A stretch of DNA of 54,516 nucleotides from CAWDLX01 sp046728155 (GCA_046728155.1 JBKPDY010000108.1:1-54516), one strand, 5' to 3'; shown: positions 44,046-52,507, counted from the stretch's first letter. Translations and numbers: made by a program. The notes: generated by a model from the letters alone, not told the origin.

Positions 44046-44504
44046 GGCGCCCCCTTCCCCCAAATGGTTCTGGTGGCCGCTGTCGCCGGCATCGTTGCGA
44101 AGCGTCAGTCTCCGATCCGTTCCGTCGCCCCGTTGACGACGCGATCGGCGCGGTCCTGGACCCCGCCGGGTCCGGACCTCGCTCGTACCTCAATATGCAA
44201 CTTGCAAAATGGGCTCTCTGCTCGCAACGACCGAACGGCTCGAGGGTGACGGATGTTCATATGTTCGAGTGGATGTGATGAATGTCTGGGATGTCAGGCT
44301 ACGGTGCCACCCGTCGGTTTGCGCGCGTCTACCGTATGCCGTCCGGCACTCCGTGGTAACTCCTCGCAGAGCGGTCGTGCGCTATCTGTCACATCTGCTG
44401 GCCGTGAGACCATCCACAGGTAACTCCCAGCTCCCGTCCAGGCTGGACACGGTCTCGGCCTGCACGCTGAAGTCTCCGGTCGCCGCTCGAAGAGGGAGAT
44501 CGAC
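44046..44504. other. Divergent intergenic region with a possible operator
   Basis: No gene is seen in 459 bp. The stretch 44185-44285 is lower in GC and contains the palindrome TGCAACTTGCA (44196-44206) and TTCATATGTTCGAG, suggesting promoters for the XRE gene (left) and the small STAS-like gene (right). Confidence 0.5.
44196..44206. promoter_or_regulatory. Palindrome TGCAACTTGCA, candidate XRE operator
   Basis: Perfect 5-bp arms around one central base in a lower-GC divergent promoter region, 151 bp from the XRE start. Confidence 0.35.
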
Positions 44505-44825
44505 ATGTCACCCGAAATCACCTTGTCCCACAACGGGATCTGGCTCACCGCTATGCTTCGGCCCGTCGGCGAACTTGCTGGACGAGCGATCGACCGGTTC
44601 ATCGACGACGTCGTGTCGCTGGCCCAGCGGGCCAATATCGTGGTCGTCAATCTGGTTGCCGCGACCGTGCCCAGGCCGGCCGCACTCGCCCGAGCTCTGC
44701 GGCGGCCGGGCACCATGCTATCCGGACCCGACCAGGCACTCCTGCTCGTCGGCGCGGACGACGAACTGCTCAGCGAGCTGCGCCGTCAAGGGGGCGAGAT
44801 AGCCACGGTCCTTCCGGCCGGGTAG
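44505..44825 (+). CDS. Small STAS-like protein, hypothetical
   Basis: A 106-residue soluble protein starting MSPEITLSHNGIWLTAMLRPVGEL. The alternating strand/helix pattern, VVVNLVAATVPRP in the middle and LLLVGADDELLSELRRQG at the end resemble STAS anti-sigma antagonist domains. The canonical phosphorylated serine motif (D-S-x-G) is missing, so it may be a non-phosphorylated member or a different fold. The ribosome-binding site is GGGAG. It converges on the conservon GTPase gene 47 bp away. Confidence 0.6.
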   Translation: MSPEITLSHNGIWLTAMLRPVGELAGRAIDRFIDDVVSLAQRANIVVVNLVAATVPRPAALARALRRPGTMLSGPDQALLLVGADDELLSELRRQGGEIATVLPAG

Positions 44826-44872
44826 AGCCGTCAGGCACCGTTGCGTAACCACCCAGGTGATCAAGGGCACGG

Positions 44873-45673
44873 TCACGGCCGGCGCAGAGGCGACCGGGGT
44901 GGCGCCGGCGCGCGAGCTGTGGGCTGGTCGGGAAATGTGGGCCGGGTTAGCGGATGCGGCGGCATGACCCCAGGCGGTAGTAGCACCTGAGAGCCACCCG
45001 GTGGCGCCGGACGCTGGTGTGGAACATGAGCCGTAGCCGCGTCCAGCTGCGTCAGCGCGTGGCGGAGCAGCCTGACCAGAGCGTCGCGGACCGATGCCCG
45101 GCGCCGCGCGTCGAACATCACGACCGGCGTGTCGGCGCCGACAGCGAGGGCCCATCGTACGTCCTCCAGCTGATGGCCGAGCCGTCCGTCGAACAGGTTC
45201 ACCGCGACGACGAACGGCAGTCCCGAGCGCTCGAAATAGTCCACTGCCGGATAGCAGTCCCCGAGGCGTCGGGTGTCCACGATCACCAGCGCTCCCAAGG
45301 CGCCATCGGCCAGGTCACGCCACATGAAGCCGAAACGGTCCTGCCCCGGAGTACCGAACAGGTAGAGGGTGATCTCCTCGTCGATGGTCAACCGACCGAA
45401 GTCGAGGGCGACGGTCGTCACCGTCTTCGCGGGCGTGTGGCCAGTCCGGTCCACCTCGGCCGCGACCTCCGTCATCGCCGCTTCGGTGGAAAGCACGGGT
45501 ATCTCGGAGATTGCTCCGACTGCGGTGGTCTTGCCGACGCCGAAGCCACCCGCGACGACGATCTTCACCGGGATGGGTGGCCGATGTGGTGGCTCGGGCC
45601 GGCGATGGCTGCCTGGTTGCCGCGGCGACGGGGGCTGTTCGGCCCGAGAGTCAGGTGATGGCGTCCAGTCCAC
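44873..45673 (-). CDS. Conservon GTP/ATP-binding protein (CvnD type)
   Basis: A 266-residue small G-protein-like ATPase/GTPase. The P-loop VAGGFGVGKTTAVGAIS is at residues 40-55, the switch segment DFGRL and LYLFGTPGQDRFGFMW form the G3 region, and VAVNLFDG is the G4 equivalent. Pro-rich tails flank the domain. In Streptomyces conservons CvnD sits at the membrane with CvnA-C, a bacterial analogue of G-protein-coupled signalling. It is the last gene of the six-gene operon; its start overlaps cvnC by 23 bp. Confidence 0.9.
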   Translation of the reverse strand: MDWTPSPDSRAEQPPSPRQPGSHRRPEPPHRPPIPVKIVVAGGFGVGKTTAVGAISEIPVLSTEAAMTEVAAEVDRTGHTPAKTVTTVALDFGRLTIDEEITLYLFGTPGQDRFGFMWRDLADGALGALVIVDTRRLGDCYPAVDYFERSGLPFVVAVNLFDGRLGHQLEDVRWALAVGADTPVVMFDARRRASVRDALVRLLRHALTQLDAATAHVPHQRPAPPGGSQVLLPPGVMPPHPLTRPTFPDQPTARAPAPPRSPLRRP

Positions 45674-46043
45674 GGATCACCCTCTCGATGATGTCGGGAC
45701 GCAGATGCGCATCACGTTCAGGCCGGCGCACGCTGAGGTGGCCGTTGACTACCAGATCGCCGACGAGGACCCTCGTCACCCCGAGGTGCAGGCCGAGCAA
45801 GGCGGCCACCTCTGCCACCGCGTACGGCTGATCGCACAGCGAGACGATGTCGTACGTCTCGAAGCTGAGCCGAGGCAGACTCGCCCGACCGGCATCCGTC
45901 GTGACGACCTGCGCCTCGAGCTCGAGACTGTCGTCAATGGGGCGCACCCTGCCCCCGGTGAGCAGGTACGGCGGGATGCGGGTCGGGTCGAATCCGGATG
46001 GCACCTGACCGTCCACAGTGGGGTGATGCGACTGTGTCGACAT
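45651..46043 (-). CDS. DUF742 protein (CvnC type)
   Basis: A 130-residue DUF742 protein. The signature PYLLTGGRVRP is followed by LSFETYDIVSLCDQPYAVAEVAALLGLHLGVTRVLVGDL, a winged-helix-like segment. CvnC proteins interact with CvnB and the GTPase; no enzymatic activity is known. 13 bp separate it from cvnB. Confidence 0.9.
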   Translation of the reverse strand: MSTQSHHPTVDGQVPSGFDPTRIPPYLLTGGRVRPIDDSLELEAQVVTTDAGRASLPRLSFETYDIVSLCDQPYAVAEVAALLGLHLGVTRVLVGDLVVNGHLSVRRPERDAHLRPDIIERVIRGLDAIT

Positions 46044-46056
46044 GGCCCGACGGTCG

Positions 46057-46491
46057 TCAGAAGCCGACCGTGATCTTCAGCTCCTCGATGAGCTGTGGTG
46101 AGATGACCTCGCCCGCCCGGTTGGCGAAGATCGCCATCTCATACGCGAGGTTGCCCAAGTTGGCCTGGCGTGACGCGAGTACCCCGAGTGAGGCACCGGC
46201 ACTCATCGAGCTCACCAGCAGGAAGCCGCCTTCCAGATCTATGATCACCTTGTTGGGCTGGCCCAGGTCATAGACCCGACCCGCGCCCTGAGCCAGGCTG
46301 ATGATCGCCGACGCGATCGCTGCCAGCCGGTCGGCGCTGGCGCGGTCCAGCTTGTGCGACATTGCGATGAGCAGCCCGTCGGACGAAACCGCGATGGCGT
46401 CGATGACCTCCGGGGTATTGGCCGCGAATTGGCTCAGCAGCCAGTTGAACTGCTGCGCCTCGCTGCTCAGATGATCGGAGTACACGGTCAT
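46057..46491 (-). CDS. Roadblock/LC7 domain protein (CvnB type)
   Basis: A 144-residue roadblock/LC7 protein starting MTVYSDHLSSEAQQFNWLLSQFA. AIAVSSDGLLIAMSHKLDR and IIDLEGGFLLVSSMSAGASLGVLA are family segments. Such domains act as regulators of small GTPases, here CvnD. The ATG has GGAGG about 10 nt upstream, inside the first copy of a 25-bp direct repeat that also occurs at the end of cvnA. A longer upstream frame is rejected. Confidence 0.9.
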   Translation of the reverse strand: MTVYSDHLSSEAQQFNWLLSQFAANTPEVIDAIAVSSDGLLIAMSHKLDRASADRLAAIASAIISLAQGAGRVYDLGQPNKVIIDLEGGFLLVSSMSAGASLGVLASRQANLGNLAYEMAIFANRAGEVISPQLIEELKITVGF

Positions 46492-46586
46492 TCCAGCTCG
46501 CCTCCGCGCCCGCTGTGCACCTTCCACCTGGCGGCCCTGCGATGCTCGCTCGCTGTGGGCTCGGTCATTCCAGCTCGCCTCCGCGC
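46485..46586 (-). repeat. 25-bp direct repeat flanking a duplicated cvnA/cvnB junction
   Basis: 46485-46509 and 46562-46586 are identical, 77 bp apart. Each copy contains the end of a GGELE-stop reading overlapped by ATGACCG. One copy ends cvnA; the other starts cvnB. The 52-bp spacer carries GCGAGCGAGC-type repeat sequence. Confidence 0.85.
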
Positions 46587-48964
46587 GGTTCGTCATCGCT
46601 ACGTGCGATTCCCGAGAGGTAGTCGTTGAGGGCTGCACGCTCGGCGTCCGGGTCTCGCACGACCCGCCGCGATACGACCGGAGCGGACTCCCGCACCGCT
46701 GCCGCCATATGGGTTCCCGGAACGCGTCGCACGAGCCCGCCGTGGCTGGTCGAGTCTGCCATCTCCGGTGTGCCAGCGGCCGAGCGCGGTATCCGCCGCG
46801 GCAACGGCGCGACAGCGTCGGGGTATGCACCCGCGCCGGCGGGGGCCGCAAGCTCCTCGCCGGAACCGATCGCGTCCACGGAGGGCAGGCTAGCGCGTCC
46901 GACCGCCGAACTACGCGGGCCGCCATTGGGAGGCCCGGCGACGTACGCGCCCGGCCCGGACACGGGCACGTCGGGTCCGGACCCGATGGCCACCAGCTGT
47001 TTGCCGGTCTCGAACCATCCGAACGGCTCGCTGCTGATATCGACCTCCACCGCGTCGATCGCCGCGACAGCCGGGTGTGGGGTGGGGCGAGTGCGCATCG
47101 GAGCGGATGGCAGGCCGGCGATACCGCCCAACGCGAGCAAACGAGACGGTATCAGGACCACCGCAGTCACCCCACGGCCGCTCGAGCGCTCTAGACGGAC
47201 CTCAAGCCCGTGACGGCGGGCAAGACGCCCGACCACGAACAGGCCCAGGACGTTGGTCGGGGCGAGTTCGAGTCGCTCCCGCTCGACCAGACGACGGTTC
47301 TCCTCCTCCAGCCTCGTGGGGCTCATCCCGAGTCCATGGTCGACGATCTCTATGCGGCAGTCATTCCCGTGCATGCTCGCCGTTATGACGACCGGACTGG
47401 TCGGCGGGGAGAAGTTGGTGGCGTTCTCGAGGAGCTCGGCGAGCAGCAGTCGCAGATCGGTGACGAGCGTCGCCGGTATCGCGACCGGGCTGATCTCCCG
47501 CAGCTCGACTGATCTGTAGCCCTCGATCTCTGCCAACGACGCCCGGATGATGTCGGCCAGGGCAGTCGGTGAGCCCGAGATGATCTGGTCGATGGTGCCC
47601 GAGACCACCAGCAGACTGTCCGCGCTGCGGCGTAGGCGCGTGGCGACGTGGTCGAGCCGGTACAGCCGCTGTAGCAACTCGGGGCTGCGTTCGTTGCGCT
47701 CCAGATCATCGATCAGCGTGAGCTGACGCCCCACCAGATTCTGGGTACGACGGGCGATGTTGGCGAACATGACTCCTACGTTGTGGCGCGACGTGGTCTG
47801 GCGCTCTAGAAGCAGGGCCGCCGTGGCCTGCACGCGGTTGAGCGCAGTTGCGAGCTCGCCGATCTCGTCGGTGCTGTCGACCTCGATCGCGGCCAGCCGC
47901 GGCGGCGCCGGATCAGGTGTATCGGAGTCGGCTACCCGTACGAGCTCATCCCGGGACAGGTCCGCCACGACGCGGGCGGCCCCGGTGAGTCGACGCAACG
48001 GCCGGGAGATCGAGGTGCTGACGACGACACCGAGCATCACGACGAGAGCGAACAACGCAGCCGCGCCACCACCGACCCCCCAGGCGGTGAGTCGCGCGAC
48101 GCTGGCCCGGCGCTGGGCGTCGGTGACGATGTCACGGGCGGCGCGGTCCTGAGCGAGCCGGCGCAGTGAGGTGTATGTCACGGCCGCGGTCAGCGCCGCG
48201 GAGACTTCGTTGACAGTGCTACGCACGGTCGCATCACCGACCTGCCCGAGGATTTGTCGGAGCTGGGTTCCGGCGGCCCCATTGTCCACCGTGTCCACAA
48301 GGGACACCTCGGACTGGTCCCCCAGATTGCGGAAGCGATTGAGGTACTGCTGATCGGCGGTCACCGCGTCAGCGAGGAGAGACCGGCTGAAGTCCGGATC
48401 AGCGGCCGCCGCTACGAGAAGTGCACCGACACTGCTCGCCTCCTCGTTGGACCGGAGCAGCGCGTCGAGTGCCCCGAGTGGACGGATGCCGGATGCGTCC
48501 GCCCCGCCGGGCCGCGCCAGATGCATCGCATCCAGCAGAGCGACGTCGGCCGCACGGAACGCTTCGTAGGCCGCCTGCGGCGAGATCTGCCGGTCGAGCA
48601 CCGCCGCGCGGGTAGTGTCCAATGCGGACAGTTGCGGCTGGGCCACGCTGAGAACGGGCGCAGCCGCCGGGTCCGACCGCAGCTGAGCCTCGTCGTTCTG
48701 AGCCTCCTGGCTCTGCAGGAGCAGCGCGCTTCTGTCGAGCGTGGGCGTCGAAAGATAGCCGAGGGCCACCAGCCGTTCCCGCTGGAGTGCTTGGATGAGC
48801 GCACCCACGCGACGGGCCATGTCGGCGGTGTTCGCGGTGACGCCGGCCGACCTGGCGTCATCGATCCGTTCGGCCGTGAACGGAACCAGCACCGCCGCCA
48901 CCGCGGTCAGTGGGATGACCAGAAGTACCCCGAGCTTCTGGCGGATGCTGAGCCTAGAAAGCAT
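46565..48964 (-). CDS. Nitrate/nitrite-sensing (NIT) domain histidine kinase (CvnA type)
   Basis: A 799-residue membrane sensor kinase. TM1 is at about residues 12-28. A helical NIT-type extracytoplasmic domain follows, with LIQALQRERLVALGYLS, then TM2 near 298-320, a HAMP domain (STSISRPLRRLTGAARVVADL) and a dimerisation segment with LYRLDHVATRLRRSADSLLVVSG. The HATPase has N box ELLENATNFSPP, G1 VDHGLGMSP and GLFVVGRLARRHG. A long disordered tail follows. In conservons this kinase may act as receptor without a cognate response regulator. The start overlaps the upstream gene by 11 bp. Confidence 0.92.
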   Translation of the reverse strand: MLSRLSIRQKLGVLLVIPLTAVAAVLVPFTAERIDDARSAGVTANTADMARRVGALIQALQRERLVALGYLSTPTLDRSALLLQSQEAQNDEAQLRSDPAAAPVLSVAQPQLSALDTTRAAVLDRQISPQAAYEAFRAADVALLDAMHLARPGGADASGIRPLGALDALLRSNEEASSVGALLVAAAADPDFSRSLLADAVTADQQYLNRFRNLGDQSEVSLVDTVDNGAAGTQLRQILGQVGDATVRSTVNEVSAALTAAVTYTSLRRLAQDRAARDIVTDAQRRASVARLTAWGVGGGAAALFALVVMLGVVVSTSISRPLRRLTGAARVVADLSRDELVRVADSDTPDPAPPRLAAIEVDSTDEIGELATALNRVQATAALLLERQTTSRHNVGVMFANIARRTQNLVGRQLTLIDDLERNERSPELLQRLYRLDHVATRLRRSADSLLVVSGTIDQIISGSPTALADIIRASLAEIEGYRSVELREISPVAIPATLVTDLRLLLAELLENATNFSPPTSPVVITASMHGNDCRIEIVDHGLGMSPTRLEEENRRLVERERLELAPTNVLGLFVVGRLARRHGLEVRLERSSGRGVTAVVLIPSRLLALGGIAGLPSAPMRTRPTPHPAVAAIDAVEVDISSEPFGWFETGKQLVAIGSGPDVPVSGPGAYVAGPPNGGPRSSAVGRASLPSVDAIGSGEELAAPAGAGAYPDAVAPLPRRIPRSAAGTPEMADSTSHGGLVRRVPGTHMAAAVRESAPVVSRRVVRDPDAERAALNDYLSGIARSDDEPRGGELE

Positions 48965-50108
48965 CGCCTCGACCTCGCGCGCGGGGCCGGACCGAGCGGC
49001 CGATGTGGACCAGCTCTTCCTGGTCCAGCAACTTCTGGGCGTCGGTCAGCTCAGTCACCGGTAGATCGCCGCGCCCGGCCGTCTGCTCGTCGCCCGCGCG
49101 TGCGTGGCTTCCGTGTGGCCGACCGAGGGCGAGGATCCAGATCATCAGCAGCCCGATGAGGCCGGCGGCCCCGGCGGACGTCACGGTGAAGCGCCACTCG
49201 CGGGCCAGGCCGTCGCCGCGTTCCGTGAGCAGGTTCTGCAACTGACTGAGCAGGAGATGCGCCAGCGGAAGCGCGGTGGCGTACACCTTGCGAGCGTTGG
49301 CCGCCAGCGAGGTCGGGTCGGTGACGGGTCCGGAGAGCTCGGTCAGCATCGCCGGCGGTGCGAACGTCGCCGCGGCCGCCATGAACGCGTCCAGCCGGTC
49401 GGCGATGTTGTCACCCAGTGCCGAGTTCGAGGTGAAGTCGATGCTCTGGTTGAGCCCGGTGCTGACCTCTTCGGCGGAGTTCGAGACGTAGAAGCGCGCC
49501 ACCGCGGCGCTGACAGCATCGGTACCGTTCAGGGTGTGGCCGCCGCCCAGGGCAACGAGGTCCGCGGCGCGTCCGGCGTAGACCAGGGCATCGGGGAGCC
49601 TCACCACGGCCGCGTCCATGACGAAGTATGAGTCGACCTCGGGGTCATGGATGAGATGTGACGTGTCCGCCGTGTGGCGGATGAGATTGACCGCCAGCGT
49701 AACCAGGCCGGTGTACGCGTCGTAGGCCGCGCGGCCGGTGGGGTTCTGGGCCAACACTGTACGGATCTTGCTCGCGAGGTCGCTCATCGCCTGGTTGGTT
49801 TGAAGTTCCACGCCATACTCAGGGTTTAACCCGCCGACCTTCTTCAACGCGGTGGTGATGGCGGCGACGGCGTCGTCCATCGGCGCTCCCACGACGGCTG
49901 TCGACTGCGCGTCGACCAGGTCACCGAGGAGTGAGAGCATCGGGTGCAACGACTCCGCGCCGTCACCTTCGACATTGACGAGTCTCGCCGCCGTTGTGTT
50001 GATGGCGCCCGATTGGCGTACCACCGCTCCGACCAGTGCCACGACCGCCAGCCCGCATATCGCGAGCAGCACGATCCGTACGGTTCGACGCGTTGTCGAC
50101 GTGGCCAC
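48954..50108 (-). CDS. Two-TM extracytoplasmic helical sensor-like protein without kinase domain
   Basis: 384 residues. One transmembrane helix at about 11-32 and a second near 318-337 enclose a roughly 285-residue helical domain resembling NIT/four-helix sensors (DAQSTAVVGAPMDDAVAAITTAL, LVDLVALGGGHTL-type helices). It ends in a short cytosolic tail (DLPVTELTDAQKLLDQEEL) without HAMP, kinase or output domain. No family name is recognised. It lies between amt (19 bp) and the kinase (11-bp overlap), so it is made with both and may be a co-sensor. The GTG has an AAGGAG ribosome-binding site. Confidence 0.78.
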   Translation of the reverse strand: MATSTTRRTVRIVLLAICGLAVVALVGAVVRQSGAINTTAARLVNVEGDGAESLHPMLSLLGDLVDAQSTAVVGAPMDDAVAAITTALKKVGGLNPEYGVELQTNQAMSDLASKIRTVLAQNPTGRAAYDAYTGLVTLAVNLIRHTADTSHLIHDPEVDSYFVMDAAVVRLPDALVYAGRAADLVALGGGHTLNGTDAVSAAVARFYVSNSAEEVSTGLNQSIDFTSNSALGDNIADRLDAFMAAAATFAPPAMLTELSGPVTDPTSLAANARKVYATALPLAHLLLSQLQNLLTERGDGLAREWRFTVTSAGAAGLIGLLMIWILALGRPHGSHARAGDEQTAGRGDLPVTELTDAQKLLDQEELVHIGRSVRPRARGRGDAF

Positions 50109-50127
50109 GTCATCTCCTTTCGAGGGG

Positions 50128-51411
50128 TTACCGCGCGGTGATCGCCGGTCCAGCGAGGTCGACCGGGGCGGAAGCTGAGTTCAGGTCGTACGCAGGCTCG
50201 CCGTGCTGCGCGAGGTCGAGGCCGAGAGTCTCGTGCCGGCGCCGTACCCGGTGACCGACGACCGAGTTGACGACGACGGCGATGAGCAGCGTAGCCACCA
50301 ACGCGTAGGCCGCCACCACGCCGGCGGTGCCGGCCTCCACTGCGAGTAGGTGGTAGCCGCCGCCGTAGAAGAGTCCGTCGCCGCCAGCGGGGTTGACCGA
50401 CCTGCTCGCGAAGAGGCCGACGCAGACACAACCGATGAGGCCACCACCCAGATGCACCGCGGCGACATCAAGGGCATCGTCCACATTGAACCAACGCTTG
50501 AGTGACGCGGCGAGGTGGCACAGAACGCCGGCGACGGCACCGATCGCGATGGCGGCGAGCGGGGTGACGTAGCCGGCTCCCGCCGTGATGGCCACCAAGC
50601 CGGCCACGGCGCCCGAGGCGGCGCCGAGCGCAGTGGGCTTGCCGTACCGAACGCGATCGAGGAGGAGCCAGCCGAGCAGCCCCGCGGCCGCGGCGACCTG
50701 GCTGTTGAGCATGGCCAGGCCGGCGATGGCCCCAGCGGTGTAGCTCGATCCACCGGTCATTCCCAGCCAACCGAACCAGAGCAGCCCGAGACCGGTCATC
50801 ACCAGCGGGAGGTTGTGCGGGCGGGACACGTCATCGGGCCAGCCGCGGCGGTGGCCGAGCGTGATCGCGACCGCGATCGCGGCCGCGCCGGCCGTCACCT
50901 GGACAGCGGCGCCACCGGCGAAGTCCAGCATTCCCCATCGGGCCGCCCAACCGCGCGGGTGGAACACCCAATGGGCGATCGGCGCGTAGACCAACACCGA
51001 CCAGACCCCGACGAAGACCACGTACGCAGAGAAGCGCCACCGCTCGGCCCCAGCGCCGAGGATGAGCGCACCGGCGAGCACGGCGAGCATCAGCTGGAAC
51101 AGCGCGAAGGTGATGAGTGGCACCCCCGGCCGAGCCGTGTTCGCGGCGTCGATCGGTAGCCCGACCGCGGAGAGCCCACCCAACGCCGGGCCCGAGCCGC
51201 CGAAGGCCAGCGAGAAGCCAAGGACGACCCAGAGCAGACTGACCACCGCCATACCGGCGAAGGCCTGCACGATCACGCTCAGCACGTTGGTCCGGCGGAC
51301 CATCCCGCCGTAGAACAGAGCGATTCCGGGGGTCATCAGCAGAACGAGCGCCGCGCATGCGAGTACCCACGCCGCGCCGGAGGTGTCCGGGCCCGCGATC
51401 GGCTCAGGCAC
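50128..51411 (-). CDS. amt: Amt/Mep/Rh-family ammonium transporter or sensor with Gln in place of the first twin-His
   Basis: A 427-residue, eleven-helix Amt protein. Landmarks: ALFYGGMVRRTNVLS, PIAHWVFHPRGWAARWGMLDFAGG, LLWFGWLGMTGGSS and DDALDVAAVHLGGGLIG. In E. coli AmtB the pore histidines are H168 and H318. Here the first position reads DFAGGAAVQVTAG, so residue 171 is Gln (CAG codon), while the second His (residue 320) is kept. No glnK/glnB gene is adjacent. It is the first gene of an operon leading into the sensor-like protein and the conservon. A GGGGAG ribosome-binding site precedes the GTG. Transport, altered selectivity or a transceptor role are all possible. Confidence 0.92.
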   Translation of the reverse strand: MPEPIAGPDTSGAAWVLACAALVLLMTPGIALFYGGMVRRTNVLSVIVQAFAGMAVVSLLWVVLGFSLAFGGSGPALGGLSAVGLPIDAANTARPGVPLITFALFQLMLAVLAGALILGAGAERWRFSAYVVFVGVWSVLVYAPIAHWVFHPRGWAARWGMLDFAGGAAVQVTAGAAAIAVAITLGHRRGWPDDVSRPHNLPLVMTGLGLLWFGWLGMTGGSSYTAGAIAGLAMLNSQVAAAAGLLGWLLLDRVRYGKPTALGAASGAVAGLVAITAGAGYVTPLAAIAIGAVAGVLCHLAASLKRWFNVDDALDVAAVHLGGGLIGCVCVGLFASRSVNPAGGDGLFYGGGYHLLAVEAGTAGVVAAYALVATLLIAVVVNSVVGHRVRRRHETLGLDLAQHGEPAYDLNSASAPVDLAGPAITAR

Positions 51412-51727
51412 GCGTCAACTCCCCTCGCAACCGGGTCCGACCGACGGCGTAGGCGGGCAGGTGAACGCTGGCACGCGTGGAACTCCGCCGAGCCCTTCAC
51501 ATCCCCCCACGTCGGTTCGGCCGACCGTGTTCAACCGCGCTCACGTGCGACGTTCGACGACTCTGCCGCCAAGCCTCAACGGCACTCATCGTTGCCGCCG
51601 CGGGAGCGGAGTGCTACCGGCGGTGACCGTTTGGACATCACACAATGGCTGATCGGCACGTCAGCATGGTACGAACGGTCAGCTCGGCCGCTAGGGGCGG
51701 GTGTTCGGGGTGGCATAGCGTATGAAC
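51412..51727. other. Divergent promoter region of the amt operon and the coiled-coil gene
   Basis: No gene is seen. No GTnAC-n6-GAAAC GlnR site was found by eye, unlike glnA. A TAGCGT box at the right end serves the rightward gene. Confidence 0.5.
51716..51721 (+). promoter_or_regulatory. Leaderless -10 box (TAGCGT)
   Basis: TAGCGT, 6 nt (ATGAAC), GTG at 51728. The spacing argues that the ATG directly abutting the box is not the start. Confidence 0.55.
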
Positions 51728-52507
51728 GTGGACCGCTCAGTTGCCCAGATTGGTGATGAGTTGTACGCATTGCCGCCGGCGGCCTTCATTGGTGCACGCG
51801 ACAGCTACGTTGCCCGGGCGCGCAGCGACGCCGATGCCGCTGCGGCTCGACAGCTCGCCGCCCTGAAGCGGCCCACCGTCGTCGGCTTCCTGGTCAACCT
51901 GCTCGCACTGCGCCGACCTGAGGCGCTCGACCGGTTCCTCGCCCTCGCGGAACGGATGCGGAGCGCCACCGGCGCCGCCCAGATGCGCGAGCTCTCAGCG
52001 GAGCGTCGGCGTGAGATCGACGCCCTCCTCGCAGTGGTCACCGAGCTGACGACCGAGGCTGGCGCCACAGCGCCCACGCGTACCCAGCTCGCGGAGGTCG
52101 AGTCGACGCTCTCGGCCGCCTTGGTCGACGACGTAGCGGCCGAGCTCGTCCGGTCGGGCCGGGTCCTCAAGGGACTCTCCTACGGCGGCTTCGGACAGCT
52201 GGCCGGTCCTGAAGAACGCGCCGCAGAAGCCCGGGAGAGCAGGCGCGAACCCGAGCGGGCGCCGCACCCCGACGAAGCTCATCGGGCGGCACAGGCGCGG
52301 GTTGACGCCGCGCGGGAAGCTCTCGACGACGCACGACGGGACGAGTCGCGGCTGGCCGATGAGGCGGAGGACCTGGCCGCCGAGATCAAGCGATTGAAGG
52401 AGCACCTCGACGCCGTGACCCGAGAGGCACGTGCGGCCCGCCAGGCCCGCCTCGCGGCCGAGCGTGACCTTACGTCGGCCGAACGGCGGCTCGCCCGGGT
52501 GACCTGA
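51728..52507 (+). CDS. Coiled-coil hypothetical protein
   Basis: A 259-residue soluble helical protein, starting VDRSVAQIGDELYALP if GTG is used (ATG two codons earlier is the alternative). The N-terminal 150 residues are helical with KRPTVVGFLVNLLALRRPEALDRFLALAERMR. After SYGGFGQLAG the C-terminal 85 residues are a highly charged coiled coil (LADEAEDLAAEIKRLKEHLDAVTREARAAR). I do not recognise a family. It is divergent from the amt operon. Confidence 0.75.
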   Translation: MDRSVAQIGDELYALPPAAFIGARDSYVARARSDADAAAARQLAALKRPTVVGFLVNLLALRRPEALDRFLALAERMRSATGAAQMRELSAERRREIDALLAVVTELTTEAGATAPTRTQLAEVESTLSAALVDDVAAELVRSGRVLKGLSYGGFGQLAGPEERAAEARESRREPERAPHPDEAHRAAQARVDAAREALDDARRDESRLADEAEDLAAEIKRLKEHLDAVTREARAARQARLAAERDLTSAERRLARVT

